A stretch of DNA of 64,000 bases from Corallococcus sp. NCRR (GTDB lineage: Bacteria; Myxococcota; Myxococcia; Myxococcales; Myxococcaceae), in contig NZ_CP114039.1 of NCBI RefSeq assembly GCF_026965535.1, positions 7,564,001 to 7,628,000 on the forward strand, read 5' to 3'. Below the pieces are notes generated by a model that was given only the letters and a program-made list of their open reading frames with translations, made no database searches and was not told where the DNA came from. Positions 35,751 through 44,309 of this stretch are shown here, piece by piece (positions within the stretch are counted from its first letter, which is position 1; every line of letters starts with the position of its first letter). Made by a program: the position numbers and the translations under genes.

Positions 35751-35780
35751 CAGCGCGCAGACGTGGGCGCCTTCGTCCGC

Positions 35781-35783
<3 letters not shown>
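35751..35783 (+). pseudogene. Remnant of a LysR gene 3' end
   Basis: The plus strand encodes ADVGAFVRT, close to NVGAFVRTA near the C-terminus of the LysR protein at 33384-34325, with 16 of 19 bases alike across GTGGGCGCCTTCGTCCGCA. It runs straight into copy B of the terminator block. There is no start, and the remainder of the gene is missing. Confidence 0.4.
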
Positions 35784-35905
<122 letters not shown>

Positions 35906-35942
35906 TCACCGTGACGCGGTACTGCGATTCTCGCTTTGAACA

Positions 35943-35974
35943 CCCGGGGTCGAAACTTTCATTTCGACCCCGGG
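35943..35974 (-). terminator. Hairpin between the two tRNA-fMet genes
   Basis: A perfect 13-bp stem CCCGGGGTCGAAA / TTTCGACCCCGGG with a 6-base loop lies 10 bp after copy 2. The T-run (CTTTTC) is on the plus side, so for the tRNA transcript it may act in processing as much as in termination. Confidence 0.6.
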
Positions 35975-35982
35975 CTTTTCAA

Positions 35983-36057
<75 letters not shown>

Positions 36058-36160
36058 GCGAGAACGAGAGGGTAAGTACCGAAGCCCCTCGCTACCGTCA
36101 ACACCTATCTCGGCGCCCCATCGCATTGTCGCGGGCGAGCGCCGAGATGGCGTGACGTCA

Positions 36161-38170
36161 CTACTTGCCCAGCTTGCTGAGCAGATCCGCGAAGGTGCCG
36201 AAGCCCTTCTTGCCGCCGCCCACCGGCTGCTGCGTCTTCTGCCACGCCTCCACCTCGGCGCGCTCCTCCGCGCGGATGGCCGCGGGGATGGACAGGCGGA
36301 TCTTCCCGGAGGCGTCGATGTCGATGATCGCCACCTTCAGCTCCTGGCCGATGGAGAAGTGCTTGCGCATGTCCGTGCCGCGGTCGGTGCCCGTCTCGCT
36401 GGCGGGGATGAGCCCCTTGCCGCCCGGGAACGCGAGGAACACGCCGTACGGCTCCAGCCGGTCCACCTTGCCGACGACGACCGCGCCCACCTTGGGACGG
36501 GGCGCCGCGGGCTCCTTGGGAGCGGACGGGGCCTGGGCCTCCTTCGCGGGACGCTCCTCGGGAGGACGCTGGGCCTCCTCCTCGGAGATGCGGCGCAGGC
36601 CGATGCGCTTGTCATTGGGGTCGATCTTCTCGACGGAGACCCAGATGACCTCGCCTTCCTTCACCGCGTCGCGCGGGTGCGCGATGCGCCGGTCGCTCAG
36701 CGCGGAGATGTGCACCAGGCCGTCCACGCCCGGGCGCAGCTCTACGAACGCGCCGAAGGGCTGGAGCCGGACGACCTTGCCCTGCAGGCGGTCGCCCTCC
36801 TTGATCTCCTCCAGCGCCTTCTTGAACGGATCCTCCTGACGCGAACGCAGCGACAGGGTGATGCGCTCCTTCTGCTTGGCCTTGTCCGGGGAGTTGGGCT
36901 GGCCCTCCTCCATGCGGAGGATCTCCACCTCCACATCGTCGCCCTGCTTCACCACGTCGCTGGGGTGCGCGACGCGCGTGTAGGAGAGCTCGGAGACGGG
37001 GATCATGCCCTCCACGCCGCCCAGGTCGACGAACACGCCGAAGTCGCGCACGCCGGAGACCTTGCCCTTGACCGTCTTGCCCACGGCCAGGGTCTTGCGC
37101 GTCTCCGTCGCCAGCCGGCGCTGCTCGTCCTCCAGCAGCGAGCGGCGCGACAGCACGACGTTGCGGTCGCGCACTTCGGTCACGCGGAACTGGAGCTTCT
37201 CGCCGATGAACTGATCCGGCTTCTCCACGAAGCGGATGTCCAGCTGGCTGATGGGGCAGAAGGCGCGCGTCTCGCCGATGGCGACTTCCACGCCACCCTT
37301 GTTCACGCTGAGGACCAGGCCCTCCACCGGCATGCCGGAGGCGCGGGCCTCCGCGAGCATCGCGAAGGACGCGTTGCCCTTGGCGAGCGCGCGGCTGAGC
37401 ATGATGCCCTTGGCGCCCATCTCCACGACGTGCGCCTCCAGGCGGTCACCCACGCCGAAGCGCAGGATGCCCTCGTCGTCCTTGAGCTCGCGCAGCTCGA
37501 TCATCGCCTCCGACTTCGCGGAGCCGTCCAGCGACACGAACGCGGTGTCCGCGCCCAGCTGGAAGATGGTGCCGGCGACCTTCTCGCCCACGCGCACCCC
37601 ACGGCGGCCGGGAGCGCCACCGTCCTTGACCTGCGCCTCGAACATGTCCGCGAAGGACTCGGTCTCCGGGACCTCGTCGTACAGCGGGCTGGACGCCGCG
37701 GGGGCCGGCGTCACCGGACGCGGGGCCGGAGCCGGCGTGGAGGCCGCGGAGGCCTGCGCGTCGGCGCCCGTCTGCTCCGCGGTCGCGGTCGCCTCGGCGG
37801 GCTTCTCACCCTCCAGGGCGCGCGTCTCAATGGAGCCCGAGGCCCGCTTCACGACCACCATGGGGCCGGACGGACGGCGCTCGCCGCCTCCACCGCCACC
37901 CCGGCGCTCGCCGCCACGGCCGCCGCCGCGCTCGCCGCCGCCACGGGGCGCGTCGCCCTGGGGACGGGGCTGCGACTGGGCGTCGCGAGGCCCGCGATCA
38001 CCGCGGCCCGGCCCGCTCTTCTCATCCCGGCCGCCACGGCCACCGCCGCGCTCGTTGCCCTGGCCCCCAGAAGGGATGCCCAGCATCACGTCGCCAAACG
38101 TGGCCTTCGGCTTCTTGGGACCGAAACCGCCAGGACCGCCCGAATTTCCGCCGCTCTTCTCGTCGCTCAC
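36161..38170 (-). CDS. S1 RNA-binding domain protein (ribosomal protein S1-like)
   Basis: The 669-residue product starts at GTG 38170 with GGAAGG 8 bases upstream. An N-terminal Gly/Arg-rich disordered region (RGGERGG-type repeats, about residues 30-110) is followed by about five S1 domains (for example VKGKVSGVRDFGVFVDLGGVEG, LQGKVVRLQPFGAFVELRPGVDG, VVGKVDRLEPYGVFLAFPGGKG). Such proteins bind mRNA and assist translation or RNA folding in the cytoplasm. The RGG-rich N-terminus is an unusual addition and could promote RNA condensation. It stands just upstream (103 bp) of the tRNA genes on the same strand. Confidence 0.88.
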   Translation of the reverse strand: MSDEKSGGNSGGPGGFGPKKPKATFGDVMLGIPSGGQGNERGGGRGGRDEKSGPGRGDRGPRDAQSQPRPQGDAPRGGGERGGGRGGERRGGGGGGERRPSGPMVVVKRASGSIETRALEGEKPAEATATAEQTGADAQASAASTPAPAPRPVTPAPAASSPLYDEVPETESFADMFEAQVKDGGAPGRRGVRVGEKVAGTIFQLGADTAFVSLDGSAKSEAMIELRELKDDEGILRFGVGDRLEAHVVEMGAKGIMLSRALAKGNASFAMLAEARASGMPVEGLVLSVNKGGVEVAIGETRAFCPISQLDIRFVEKPDQFIGEKLQFRVTEVRDRNVVLSRRSLLEDEQRRLATETRKTLAVGKTVKGKVSGVRDFGVFVDLGGVEGMIPVSELSYTRVAHPSDVVKQGDDVEVEILRMEEGQPNSPDKAKQKERITLSLRSRQEDPFKKALEEIKEGDRLQGKVVRLQPFGAFVELRPGVDGLVHISALSDRRIAHPRDAVKEGEVIWVSVEKIDPNDKRIGLRRISEEEAQRPPEERPAKEAQAPSAPKEPAAPRPKVGAVVVGKVDRLEPYGVFLAFPGGKGLIPASETGTDRGTDMRKHFSIGQELKVAIIDIDASGKIRLSIPAAIRAEERAEVEAWQKTQQPVGGGKKGFGTFADLLSKLGK

Positions 38171-38347
38171 TGCCGAGACCTTCCGTTGACGATTTCCGAC
38201 CCGGGACTTCCTTGAAGTCAGGGCCTCTTGAAAAAGGCGGCGGACTTTACACGCGCGCCATGCCCGGAGGAAGCCGCATGCGGCCATCCCCTTCACAATC
38301 GGCCTCCTATCCCAACGAAAAGGGGCCTGTCCTGCATTCCGTTTGAG

Positions 38348-38368
38348 CCCCCAGACACTGCCTGGGGG
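38348..38368. terminator. Hairpin after murJ
   Basis: A perfect 7-bp stem CCCCCAG / CTGGGGG with a 7-base loop lies 31 bp beyond the murJ stop. There is no T-run on either side. The rest of the 228-bp gap (38171-38398) shows no gene. Confidence 0.4.
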
Positions 38369-38398
38369 GCAGCCGTGCCGCCGGGCGCCGCGCCGCGT

Positions 38399-40168
38399 CT
38401 ACCGGGCGAGCCCCAGCTTGCGGCCCACCTTCCGGAAGACGGCGCCCGCCTCCGGGACGCCCAGCGCGGCGGACACCGCGAAGTAGACGACGCCAAAGGG
38501 CACCGCCGTCGCCAACAGGCCCAGCACCGGGTGCAGCCGGGGCGGCACCAGCAGGGTCCCGCCCCACTCCGCCGCCACCCCGGGCATGGGGCCCAGGAGG
38601 CCGGTGAGCCCCTGTTTGACGGCCAGGGCCACGAGCCCGCCCACCACCGCCGCGCCATACAGCCGGGGCAGGAGCCCCGAAGGCAGGCCCACGGGCCCCA
38701 CGATGGAGCGCAGCTTGCGTCGCAGGAGCGTGGTCTCCACCCAGGCGACGATGCCGCTGGACAGGGTGAGGAACGCCGCGCCCAGCTCCCGGGGCAGACC
38801 CAGCCGCTCGGGCAGCCACAGCGCCAGGAACCAGGCCTTCACGGTCCCCAGGGCCACGCGCACGATGGCGAAGCGCAGGGGCGTCTTCGGATCCTTCAGC
38901 GCGTAGAAGGCGGAGGCGTAGAGCCGGCCCACGGTGGACGCCACCAGGCCCACCGCCGCGCCCATCAGCAGGTACCAGAGGTAGCGCGAGTCCGAGGCGC
39001 CGAAGCGGCCCGTCTGCAAGAGCGCGCCGCTCACCAGGTCCCCCAGGAAGAAGAGCGCCACGGCGGAGGGCACCACCCAGAAGGCGATGCGCCGCGAGCC
39101 CGCGTCGATGCGGCTTCGCAGCTTCGTGTGCGCCTGGGCCTCCCCTTCCGCCGTGGCGCGCGCCATCTCCGGCAGCTCCGCGGCGGACACCGCCATGCCG
39201 AAGAGGCTCACCGGGATGAGGTAGATGGTCTGCGCGTAGAGCAGCGAGGACAACGCGCGGTTGGAGATGAGCGACGCAAAGGCGGTGTCCACCCACGCGC
39301 TGAACTGCACCACGCCCCGCCCCAGCACCACCGGCCCGAAGTTCTTCAGCACCTGGCGCACGGAGGCGCTCGCCAGCGATAGCACCGGGCGGAAGTGGCC
39401 CAGCAGGCGCATCACCGTGGGCACCTGCACCGCGAACTGGAGGAAGCTGCCCAGCACCACGCCGTAGGCCAGCCACTCCGTCACGGCCTCTTCCGCGGCG
39501 CGGCCCCCGGCCGTGCCGTACACGCCGCCCACCCCCAGCAGCGTGGCGATGATGACGACGTTCCACACCACGGGCGCCAGGTAGGAGAGGAGGAAGCGCC
39601 GGTGGCTGTTGAGGATGCCCAGGCACCACGCGCTCAGCACCAGGAAGCCCGTGCCCGGGAAGAGGATGCGCACCAGCCGCACGGCCAGGTCGCGCTCGTT
39701 TCCCTGGAAGCCCGGCGCGATGAGGTCCACGAACAGCGGCGTGGCCAGCATGCCCAGCGCCACCATCACCGCGGTGGCCATGGCCAGCAGGCCGAACACC
39801 GCGCCCGCGACCCGGTCCGCCTCGTCCCCGTCCTTCTTGCCCAACAGCTGGGCGTAGACGGGGATGAAGGAGCCCGACAGCACGCCTTCACCGAAGAGGT
39901 TCTGGAGGAAGTTGGGGATGCGTAGCGCGGCCTTGAAGACGGCGGCGGCCTCCGCGTTGCCCAGGTAGTGCGCGAAGACCCGCTCGCGCACCAGCCCCAT
40001 CAGGCGCGACGCCAGGATGCCAATGCCCACCAGCATCGCGCCCCGGCCTCCCGCGCTGCGTTCAGGGCTGGACGGAAGAGGCGCGGCCGGAGGGCCGGCG
40101 GGCGGAGGCGAGGCGGGTGCGGGGGCGGTCACGAAGGGGCGGACTCTACGTCCGGCGTTCTTCGGCAT
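38399..40168 (-). CDS. murJ: Lipid II flippase MurJ
   Basis: The 589-residue product is a polytopic membrane protein of the MurJ/MviN family with about 14 hydrophobic segments, a Pro-rich cytoplasmic N-terminus of ~45 residues, and family blocks SRLMGLVRERVFA, FKAALRIPNFLQNLFGEG and LNSHRRFLLS. It flips lipid II across the inner membrane for peptidoglycan synthesis. The start is the ATG at 40166-40168. It is divergent from the encapsulin cargo gene across 69 bp. Confidence 0.93.
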   Translation of the reverse strand: MPKNAGRRVRPFVTAPAPASPPPAGPPAAPLPSSPERSAGGRGAMLVGIGILASRLMGLVRERVFAHYLGNAEAAAVFKAALRIPNFLQNLFGEGVLSGSFIPVYAQLLGKKDGDEADRVAGAVFGLLAMATAVMVALGMLATPLFVDLIAPGFQGNERDLAVRLVRILFPGTGFLVLSAWCLGILNSHRRFLLSYLAPVVWNVVIIATLLGVGGVYGTAGGRAAEEAVTEWLAYGVVLGSFLQFAVQVPTVMRLLGHFRPVLSLASASVRQVLKNFGPVVLGRGVVQFSAWVDTAFASLISNRALSSLLYAQTIYLIPVSLFGMAVSAAELPEMARATAEGEAQAHTKLRSRIDAGSRRIAFWVVPSAVALFFLGDLVSGALLQTGRFGASDSRYLWYLLMGAAVGLVASTVGRLYASAFYALKDPKTPLRFAIVRVALGTVKAWFLALWLPERLGLPRELGAAFLTLSSGIVAWVETTLLRRKLRSIVGPVGLPSGLLPRLYGAAVVGGLVALAVKQGLTGLLGPMPGVAAEWGGTLLVPPRLHPVLGLLATAVPFGVVYFAVSAALGVPEAGAVFRKVGRKLGLAR

Positions 40169-40237
40169 GCAGCAGGAAACCCTTCGACCGCTGTTTCACT
40201 TGACGGTCTCCCCACGGGTTGCGAGGGTCCGCCCCCA

Positions 40238-40738
40238 ATGGCCGGAAAGTCCGACACCGAGCGGTCCGACGTCGCGAGAATCCGCGCCGTCCTGGCGCGC
40301 GAGCTCGAGACCATCAATGAGTACGAGGCGTTCGCCGAGGACTCCACCCACCCGGAAGTGAAGGCCTTCTTCCTCCACCTGGCGGCGGAGGAGAAGGAGC
40401 ACGTGTCCGAGGCGACCCACATGCTCCGCATGCTCGACAAGGGTCAGGACGCGCACTTCGCCAGGCCCTTCGTCCCCGGCCACTTCCAGGCCGCCGTGGG
40501 GGGGGCCCCCTCGGAGCCCGCCCTGCCCGCCGCCGAACCGCCGCCCGTGGTGACGCGCGCGCCGCCACCCGCCCCGGCCGCGGTGGGCCGCCTGGCGAAC
40601 GAGCCCCTGACGTCCCTGCCGCCCCAGCGCCTCATCTACGGCGTCCCCGCGCCGCCGCCTTCGGCCAACGGCCATCCGCTCACCATCGGCAGCCTGCGCC
40701 GCGGCGGTGGAAGCGGCGGCTCCGGTGGCGGTCGTTAG
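40238..40738 (+). CDS. encB: Encapsulated ferritin-like cargo protein
   Basis: The 166-residue product has an N-terminal ferritin-like helical hairpin (ELETINEYEAFAEDS, AAEEKEHVSEA) with Glu and ExxH-type metal ligands, a long Pro/Ala linker, and near the C-terminus the cargo-loading peptide LTIGSLRR (148-155), one conservative change from the LTVGSLRR I recall in M. xanthus cargo. It is expected to bind the inner wall of the EncA shell and mineralise iron. TTGACG at 40199-40204 could be a -35 element. The shell gene follows after 63 bp. Confidence 0.9.
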   Translation: MAGKSDTERSDVARIRAVLARELETINEYEAFAEDSTHPEVKAFFLHLAAEEKEHVSEATHMLRMLDKGQDAHFARPFVPGHFQAAVGGAPSEPALPAAEPPPVVTRAPPPAPAAVGRLANEPLTSLPPQRLIYGVPAPPPSANGHPLTIGSLRRGGGSGGSGGGR

Positions 40739-40801
40739 AACCCTTTCGTTTCCTTCCTTCTCCTCTCCCCTCCTCTGCCGCCGCTCGTGACGGAGACACC
40801 G

Positions 40802-41674
40802 ATGCCTGACTTCCTTGGACATGCCGAGAACCCGCTGCGCGAAGAGGAGTGGGCGCGCCTCAACGAGACGGTGATCCAGGTGGCGCGCCGTTCGCTGGTG
40901 GGCCGCCGCATCCTGGACATCTACGGGCCGCTGGGCGCGGGCGTGCAGACGGTGGCCTACGACGAGTTCCAGGGCGTGTCCCCGGGCGCGGTGGACATCG
41001 TCGGTGAGCAGGAGACCGCGATGGTCTTCACCGACGTCCGCAAGTTCAAGACCATCCCCATCATCTACAAGGACTTCCTGCTGCACTGGCGGGACATCGA
41101 GGCGGCGCGCACGCACAACATGCCGCTGGACGTGTCCGCCGCCGCCGGCGCCGCCGCGCTGTGCGCGCAGCAGGAGGACGAGCTCATCTTCTACGGCGAC
41201 CAGCGCCTGGGCTACGAGGGCCTGATGACGGCCAATGGCCGCCTCACCGCCACGCTCGGGGACTGGACGGCGCCGGGCGGCGGCTTCCAGACCATCGTGG
41301 AGGCCACGCGCAAGCTCAACGAGGCCGGCCACTTCGGGCCCTACGCCGTGGTGCTGTCGCCGCGCCTGTACTCGCAGCTGCACCGCATCTACGAGAAGAC
41401 GGGCGTGCTGGAGATCCAGACCATCAGCCAGCTGGCTGCCGACGGCGTCTACCAGTCCAACCGCCTGCGCGGTGAGTCCGGCGTGGTGGTGTCCACGGGC
41501 CGGGAGAACATGGACCTGGCGGTGGCCATGGACATGGTCGCGGCCTACCTGGGCGCCAGCAAGATGAACCACCCGTTCCGCGTGCTGGAATCGCTGCTCC
41601 TGCGCATCAAGCACCCGGACGCCATCTGCACGCTGGAAGGCGCCGTCCCCGCCGCTCCTCCGGCACGCCGTTAG
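40802..41674 (+). CDS. encA: Encapsulin shell protein (HK97-fold nanocompartment)
   Basis: The 290-residue product opens MPDFLGHAENPLREEEW and is very close to M. xanthus EncA as I remember it (287 residues), throughout its length, for example NETVIQVARRSLVGRR and GPYAVVLSPRLYSQLH. It self-assembles into an icosahedral protein shell that stores iron with its ferritin-like cargo and protects from oxidative stress. The start at 40802 has GGAGA upstream; a GTG at 40787 is possible but adds five residues. It follows encB and precedes an NtrC-type regulator by 24 bp. Confidence 0.97.
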   Translation: MPDFLGHAENPLREEEWARLNETVIQVARRSLVGRRILDIYGPLGAGVQTVAYDEFQGVSPGAVDIVGEQETAMVFTDVRKFKTIPIIYKDFLLHWRDIEAARTHNMPLDVSAAAGAAALCAQQEDELIFYGDQRLGYEGLMTANGRLTATLGDWTAPGGGFQTIVEATRKLNEAGHFGPYAVVLSPRLYSQLHRIYEKTGVLEIQTISQLAADGVYQSNRLRGESGVVVSTGRENMDLAVAMDMVAAYLGASKMNHPFRVLESLLLRIKHPDAICTLEGAVPAAPPARR

Positions 41675-41698
41675 GTCGCGGCCCCGCGCGAAAGACTC

Positions 41699-43123
41699 AT
41701 GGCCAAGGTCCTGGTCATCGACGACGAGACGAACCTGCGCAAGGTGCTGGCCGCCCTGCTGCGCCGCGACGGGTTCGATGTCACCGTGGCGGAGAACGGC
41801 GAGCAGGGCCTGGCCGAGTTCCACAAGAACGGCGCGGACATCGTCGTCACCGACCTGGTGATGCCCAAGCTGGGCGGCATGGAGGTGCTCGCCGCCGTGC
41901 GCGCCGCCAACCCGGACGTGCCGGTGATCATCATCACCGCGCACGGCACCGTGGACTCCGCGGTGGAGGCAATCAAGGCGGGCGCGTTCGACTACATCAC
42001 CAAGCCCTTTGATCAGGCGGAGCTCTCCTCCGTCGTGGCCAAGGCCGCCAAGACGAACGAGAGCGCCAAGCGCTCCGTGCGCGCGGACCACAAGGCCCGG
42101 TCCGCCATCATCGGCGAGTCGCCGCAGATTCAAGACGTCTACAAGATCATCGACAAGGTGGCGGACACGCCCTCCACGGTGCTGATCACCGGCGAGAGCG
42201 GCACGGGCAAGGAGCTCATCGCCACCGCGCTGCACGGGGCGTCCAGCCGCCGCGACAAGCCGTTCATCAAGATCAACTGCGCCGCCATCCCCGCCACGCT
42301 GCTGGAGAGCGAGCTGTTCGGCTACGAGAAGGGCGCCTTCACCGGCGCCGTCACGTCCAAGCCCGGCCGCTTCGAGCTGGCCGACGAGGGCACCCTCTTC
42401 CTGGACGAGATCGGCGAGATCCCCGTCGAGATGCAGGTGAAGCTGCTGCGCGCGCTCCAGGAGGGCGAGTTCGAGCGCGTGGGCGGCATCAAGACGACGC
42501 GCGTGAACGTGCGCCTGGTGGCCGCCACCAACCGCGACCTCCAGGCGGAGATCGAAGCGGGCCGCTTCCGCAAGGACCTGTACTACCGGCTGGCGGTGGT
42601 GCCCATCGTGCTGCCCGCGCTGCGCGAGCGCCGGGGCGACATCCCGATGCTCGCCTCGCACTTCGTGGACAAGTACAACCGGCGCCTCCACAAGAAGATC
42701 GAAGGCATCGCCGACGACGCGCTCGCGCTGCTCCAGGCGTACGCGTGGCCGGGCAACATCCGCGAGCTGGAGAACCTCATCGAGCGCGTGCTGCTCTTCG
42801 CGGACGGCCCCCTCATCACGGCGAAGGACCTGCCGGAGCCGGTGCGCGGGGGAGCGGGCGTGCAGGCGGGGGCACAGGTCGCCGCCTCGCTGGGCACGCT
42901 GGACGTCCCCGTGGGCGAGGTCGGCCTCAAGGACATCGTGCGCATGAAGGCCGCGGAGCTGGAGCGGGACCTCATCGTCAAGAAGCTGGAGGAGACGGGC
43001 GGCAACGTCACGCGCGCCGCGCGCCTCCTGCAGATCAGCCGCAAGTCACTCCAGACGAAGATGAAGGAGTTCGGCCTGCGCGACACCACCCCGGACGGGC
43101 AGGACGACGGCCCGGACGAGTAG
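41699..43123 (+). CDS. NtrC-family sigma-54-dependent response regulator
   Basis: The 474-residue product has a receiver domain (Asp52 in [12 protein letters not shown]), an AAA+ domain with Walker A GESGTGKE, an intact GAFTGA loop, Walker B LFLDEIGE and the sensor segment [10 protein letters not shown], and a Fis-type helix-turn-helix ([19 protein letters not shown]). It should activate sigma-54 promoters on phosphorylation. No histidine kinase gene is adjacent. It sits 24 bp behind encA and may be in the encapsulin transcript, though its own Shine-Dalgarno is weak. Confidence 0.93.
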   Translation: MAKVLVIDDETNLRKVLAALLRRDGFDVTVAENGEQGLAEFHKNGADIVVTDLVMPKLGGMEVLAAVRAANPDVPVIIITAHGTVDSAVEAIKAGAFDYITKPFDQAELSSVVAKAAKTNESAKRSVRADHKARSAIIGESPQIQDVYKIIDKVADTPSTVLITGESGTGKELIATALHGASSRRDKPFIKINCAAIPATLLESELFGYEKGAFTGAVTSKPGRFELADEGTLFLDEIGEIPVEMQVKLLRALQEGEFERVGGIKTTRVNVRLVAATNRDLQAEIEAGRFRKDLYYRLAVVPIVLPALRERRGDIPMLASHFVDKYNRRLHKKIEGIADDALALLQAYAWPGNIRELENLIERVLLFADGPLITAKDLPEPVRGGAGVQAGAQVAASLGTLDVPVGEVGLKDIVRMKAAELERDLIVKKLEETGGNVTRAARLLQISRKSLQTKMKEFGLRDTTPDGQDDGPDE

Positions 43124-43199
43124 CCTGGGGCCGCCGAAATATCGCTTCTTCGCCAGCGGTTTCGGCCCCCGCGTACCTTCTTACCCTCAGGGAGCCTGA

Positions 43200-44231
43200 A
43201 TGCGGCCGAATCTTCCCACCCTCGGTGGACCACCGAAGCGCAATCCCTTCGGACCGGTGGTTGCCGTCTCCGTCATCCTCGGCGCGGCCGCGGGTGGCGT
43301 GTGGTGGTGGAAACAGCGCATGGCGGATGTCCCCATGGACGTCGCCTCGCAGACCGCGTCCGCGCTGGACGCCGGCACCGTGGCCCAGGCGCCCGTGGCT
43401 CCGCCCGCGCCCACCGACCCCGTGAAGGCCGCCGGCCTGGAGCGCGTGTCCATCCGCATCGAGGGCCCGCTGGAGACGGCGCTCGTCCAGGCCTCCGACG
43501 CCACCGTGGGCCCCGCCCTGGCGCAGGTGGTGACGCGCACGCTGGTGTGGTGGGTGCGCGTCCCCGGCGAAATCCTCCGGGGGGACACGCTGGACGTCCT
43601 CTTCCAGCGCCGCCCCAACGAGGAGCCGCTGGTGTACGCGGTGCGCTTCGTGAGCGGCAAGACGGGCCAGACGCACCGCGCCTACCGCTTCACGCCCGCG
43701 GGTGAGCAGAACGCCCGCTACTACCTGCCCGGCGGCGACGAGCTGGAGCTGCGGATGGAGAAGTCGCCCATCGACAGCTACGAGCAGATCACCTCGCTCC
43801 TGCGCGACGGCCGCGGCCACAAGGGCGTGGACTTCCGCGCGCCGGTGGGCACGACGGTCCGGGCGCCCTTCGCGGGCGTCATCAAGCGCAAGAACTGGAA
43901 CTTCGGCAGCAACGGCAACTGCATCGAGCTGGTGGAGTCCGGGGGCAAGGGCCGCCGCGCCCTCTTCCTGCACCTGGCGGAGCTGCCCAAGAGCATCCAG
44001 CCCGGGATGCGCGTCAACGTGGGCCAGGTGCTGGCCCAGAGCGGCAACACGGGCCACTCCTTCGCCCCCCACCTGCACTACCAGCTGATGCTGGGCGAAA
44101 ACCGGGTCCTGGACCCCTTCGACCAGCACAAGACCTTCCGCGCGTCCCTGGCGGCCGCCCAGAAGGGCGCCTTCGACACGGAGGTCCAGCGGCTGGACGG
44201 ACTGCTGGGAACGTCCGTCGCGGGGAAGTAA
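43200..44231 (+). CDS. M23-family metallopeptidase (LytM-type), membrane-anchored
   Basis: The 343-residue product has one N-terminal membrane helix (GPVVAVSVILGAAAGGVWWW) that anchors it facing the periplasm, a ~150-residue region resembling the OapA/LysM-adjacent domain of M23 proteins, and the peptidase domain with zinc ligands in GHKGVDF and HLHYQL. It should cut peptidoglycan cross-bridges or activate amidases. The active-site set (H-x3-D and H-x-H) looks complete. Confidence 0.88.
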   Translation: MRPNLPTLGGPPKRNPFGPVVAVSVILGAAAGGVWWWKQRMADVPMDVASQTASALDAGTVAQAPVAPPAPTDPVKAAGLERVSIRIEGPLETALVQASDATVGPALAQVVTRTLVWWVRVPGEILRGDTLDVLFQRRPNEEPLVYAVRFVSGKTGQTHRAYRFTPAGEQNARYYLPGGDELELRMEKSPIDSYEQITSLLRDGRGHKGVDFRAPVGTTVRAPFAGVIKRKNWNFGSNGNCIELVESGGKGRRALFLHLAELPKSIQPGMRVNVGQVLAQSGNTGHSFAPHLHYQLMLGENRVLDPFDQHKTFRASLAAAQKGAFDTEVQRLDGLLGTSVAGK

Positions 44232-44254
44232 AGCCCCACCCATTTCTTGACACT

Positions 44255-44303
44255 CCTCCGACGGCACGGCTAGCTGGCAGGCCTGGGCCGTGGTCGTCGG
44301 AGG
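44255..44303 (+). promoter_or_regulatory. mRNA hairpin that sequesters the Shine-Dalgarno
   Basis: CCTCCGACG (44255-44263) pairs perfectly with CGTCGGAGG (44295-44303), and just inside it CACGGC (44265-44270) pairs with GCCGTG (44287-44292), separated by a 1x2 internal loop. The GGAGG Shine-Dalgarno of the next gene (44299-44303) lies wholly in the outer stem, 6 bases before the ATG. A TTGACA at 44247-44252 upstream could be a -35, but then transcription would begin inside the stem, so a more distal promoter is needed for the full hairpin. Confidence 0.6.
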
Positions 44304-44309
44304 TAGTGG

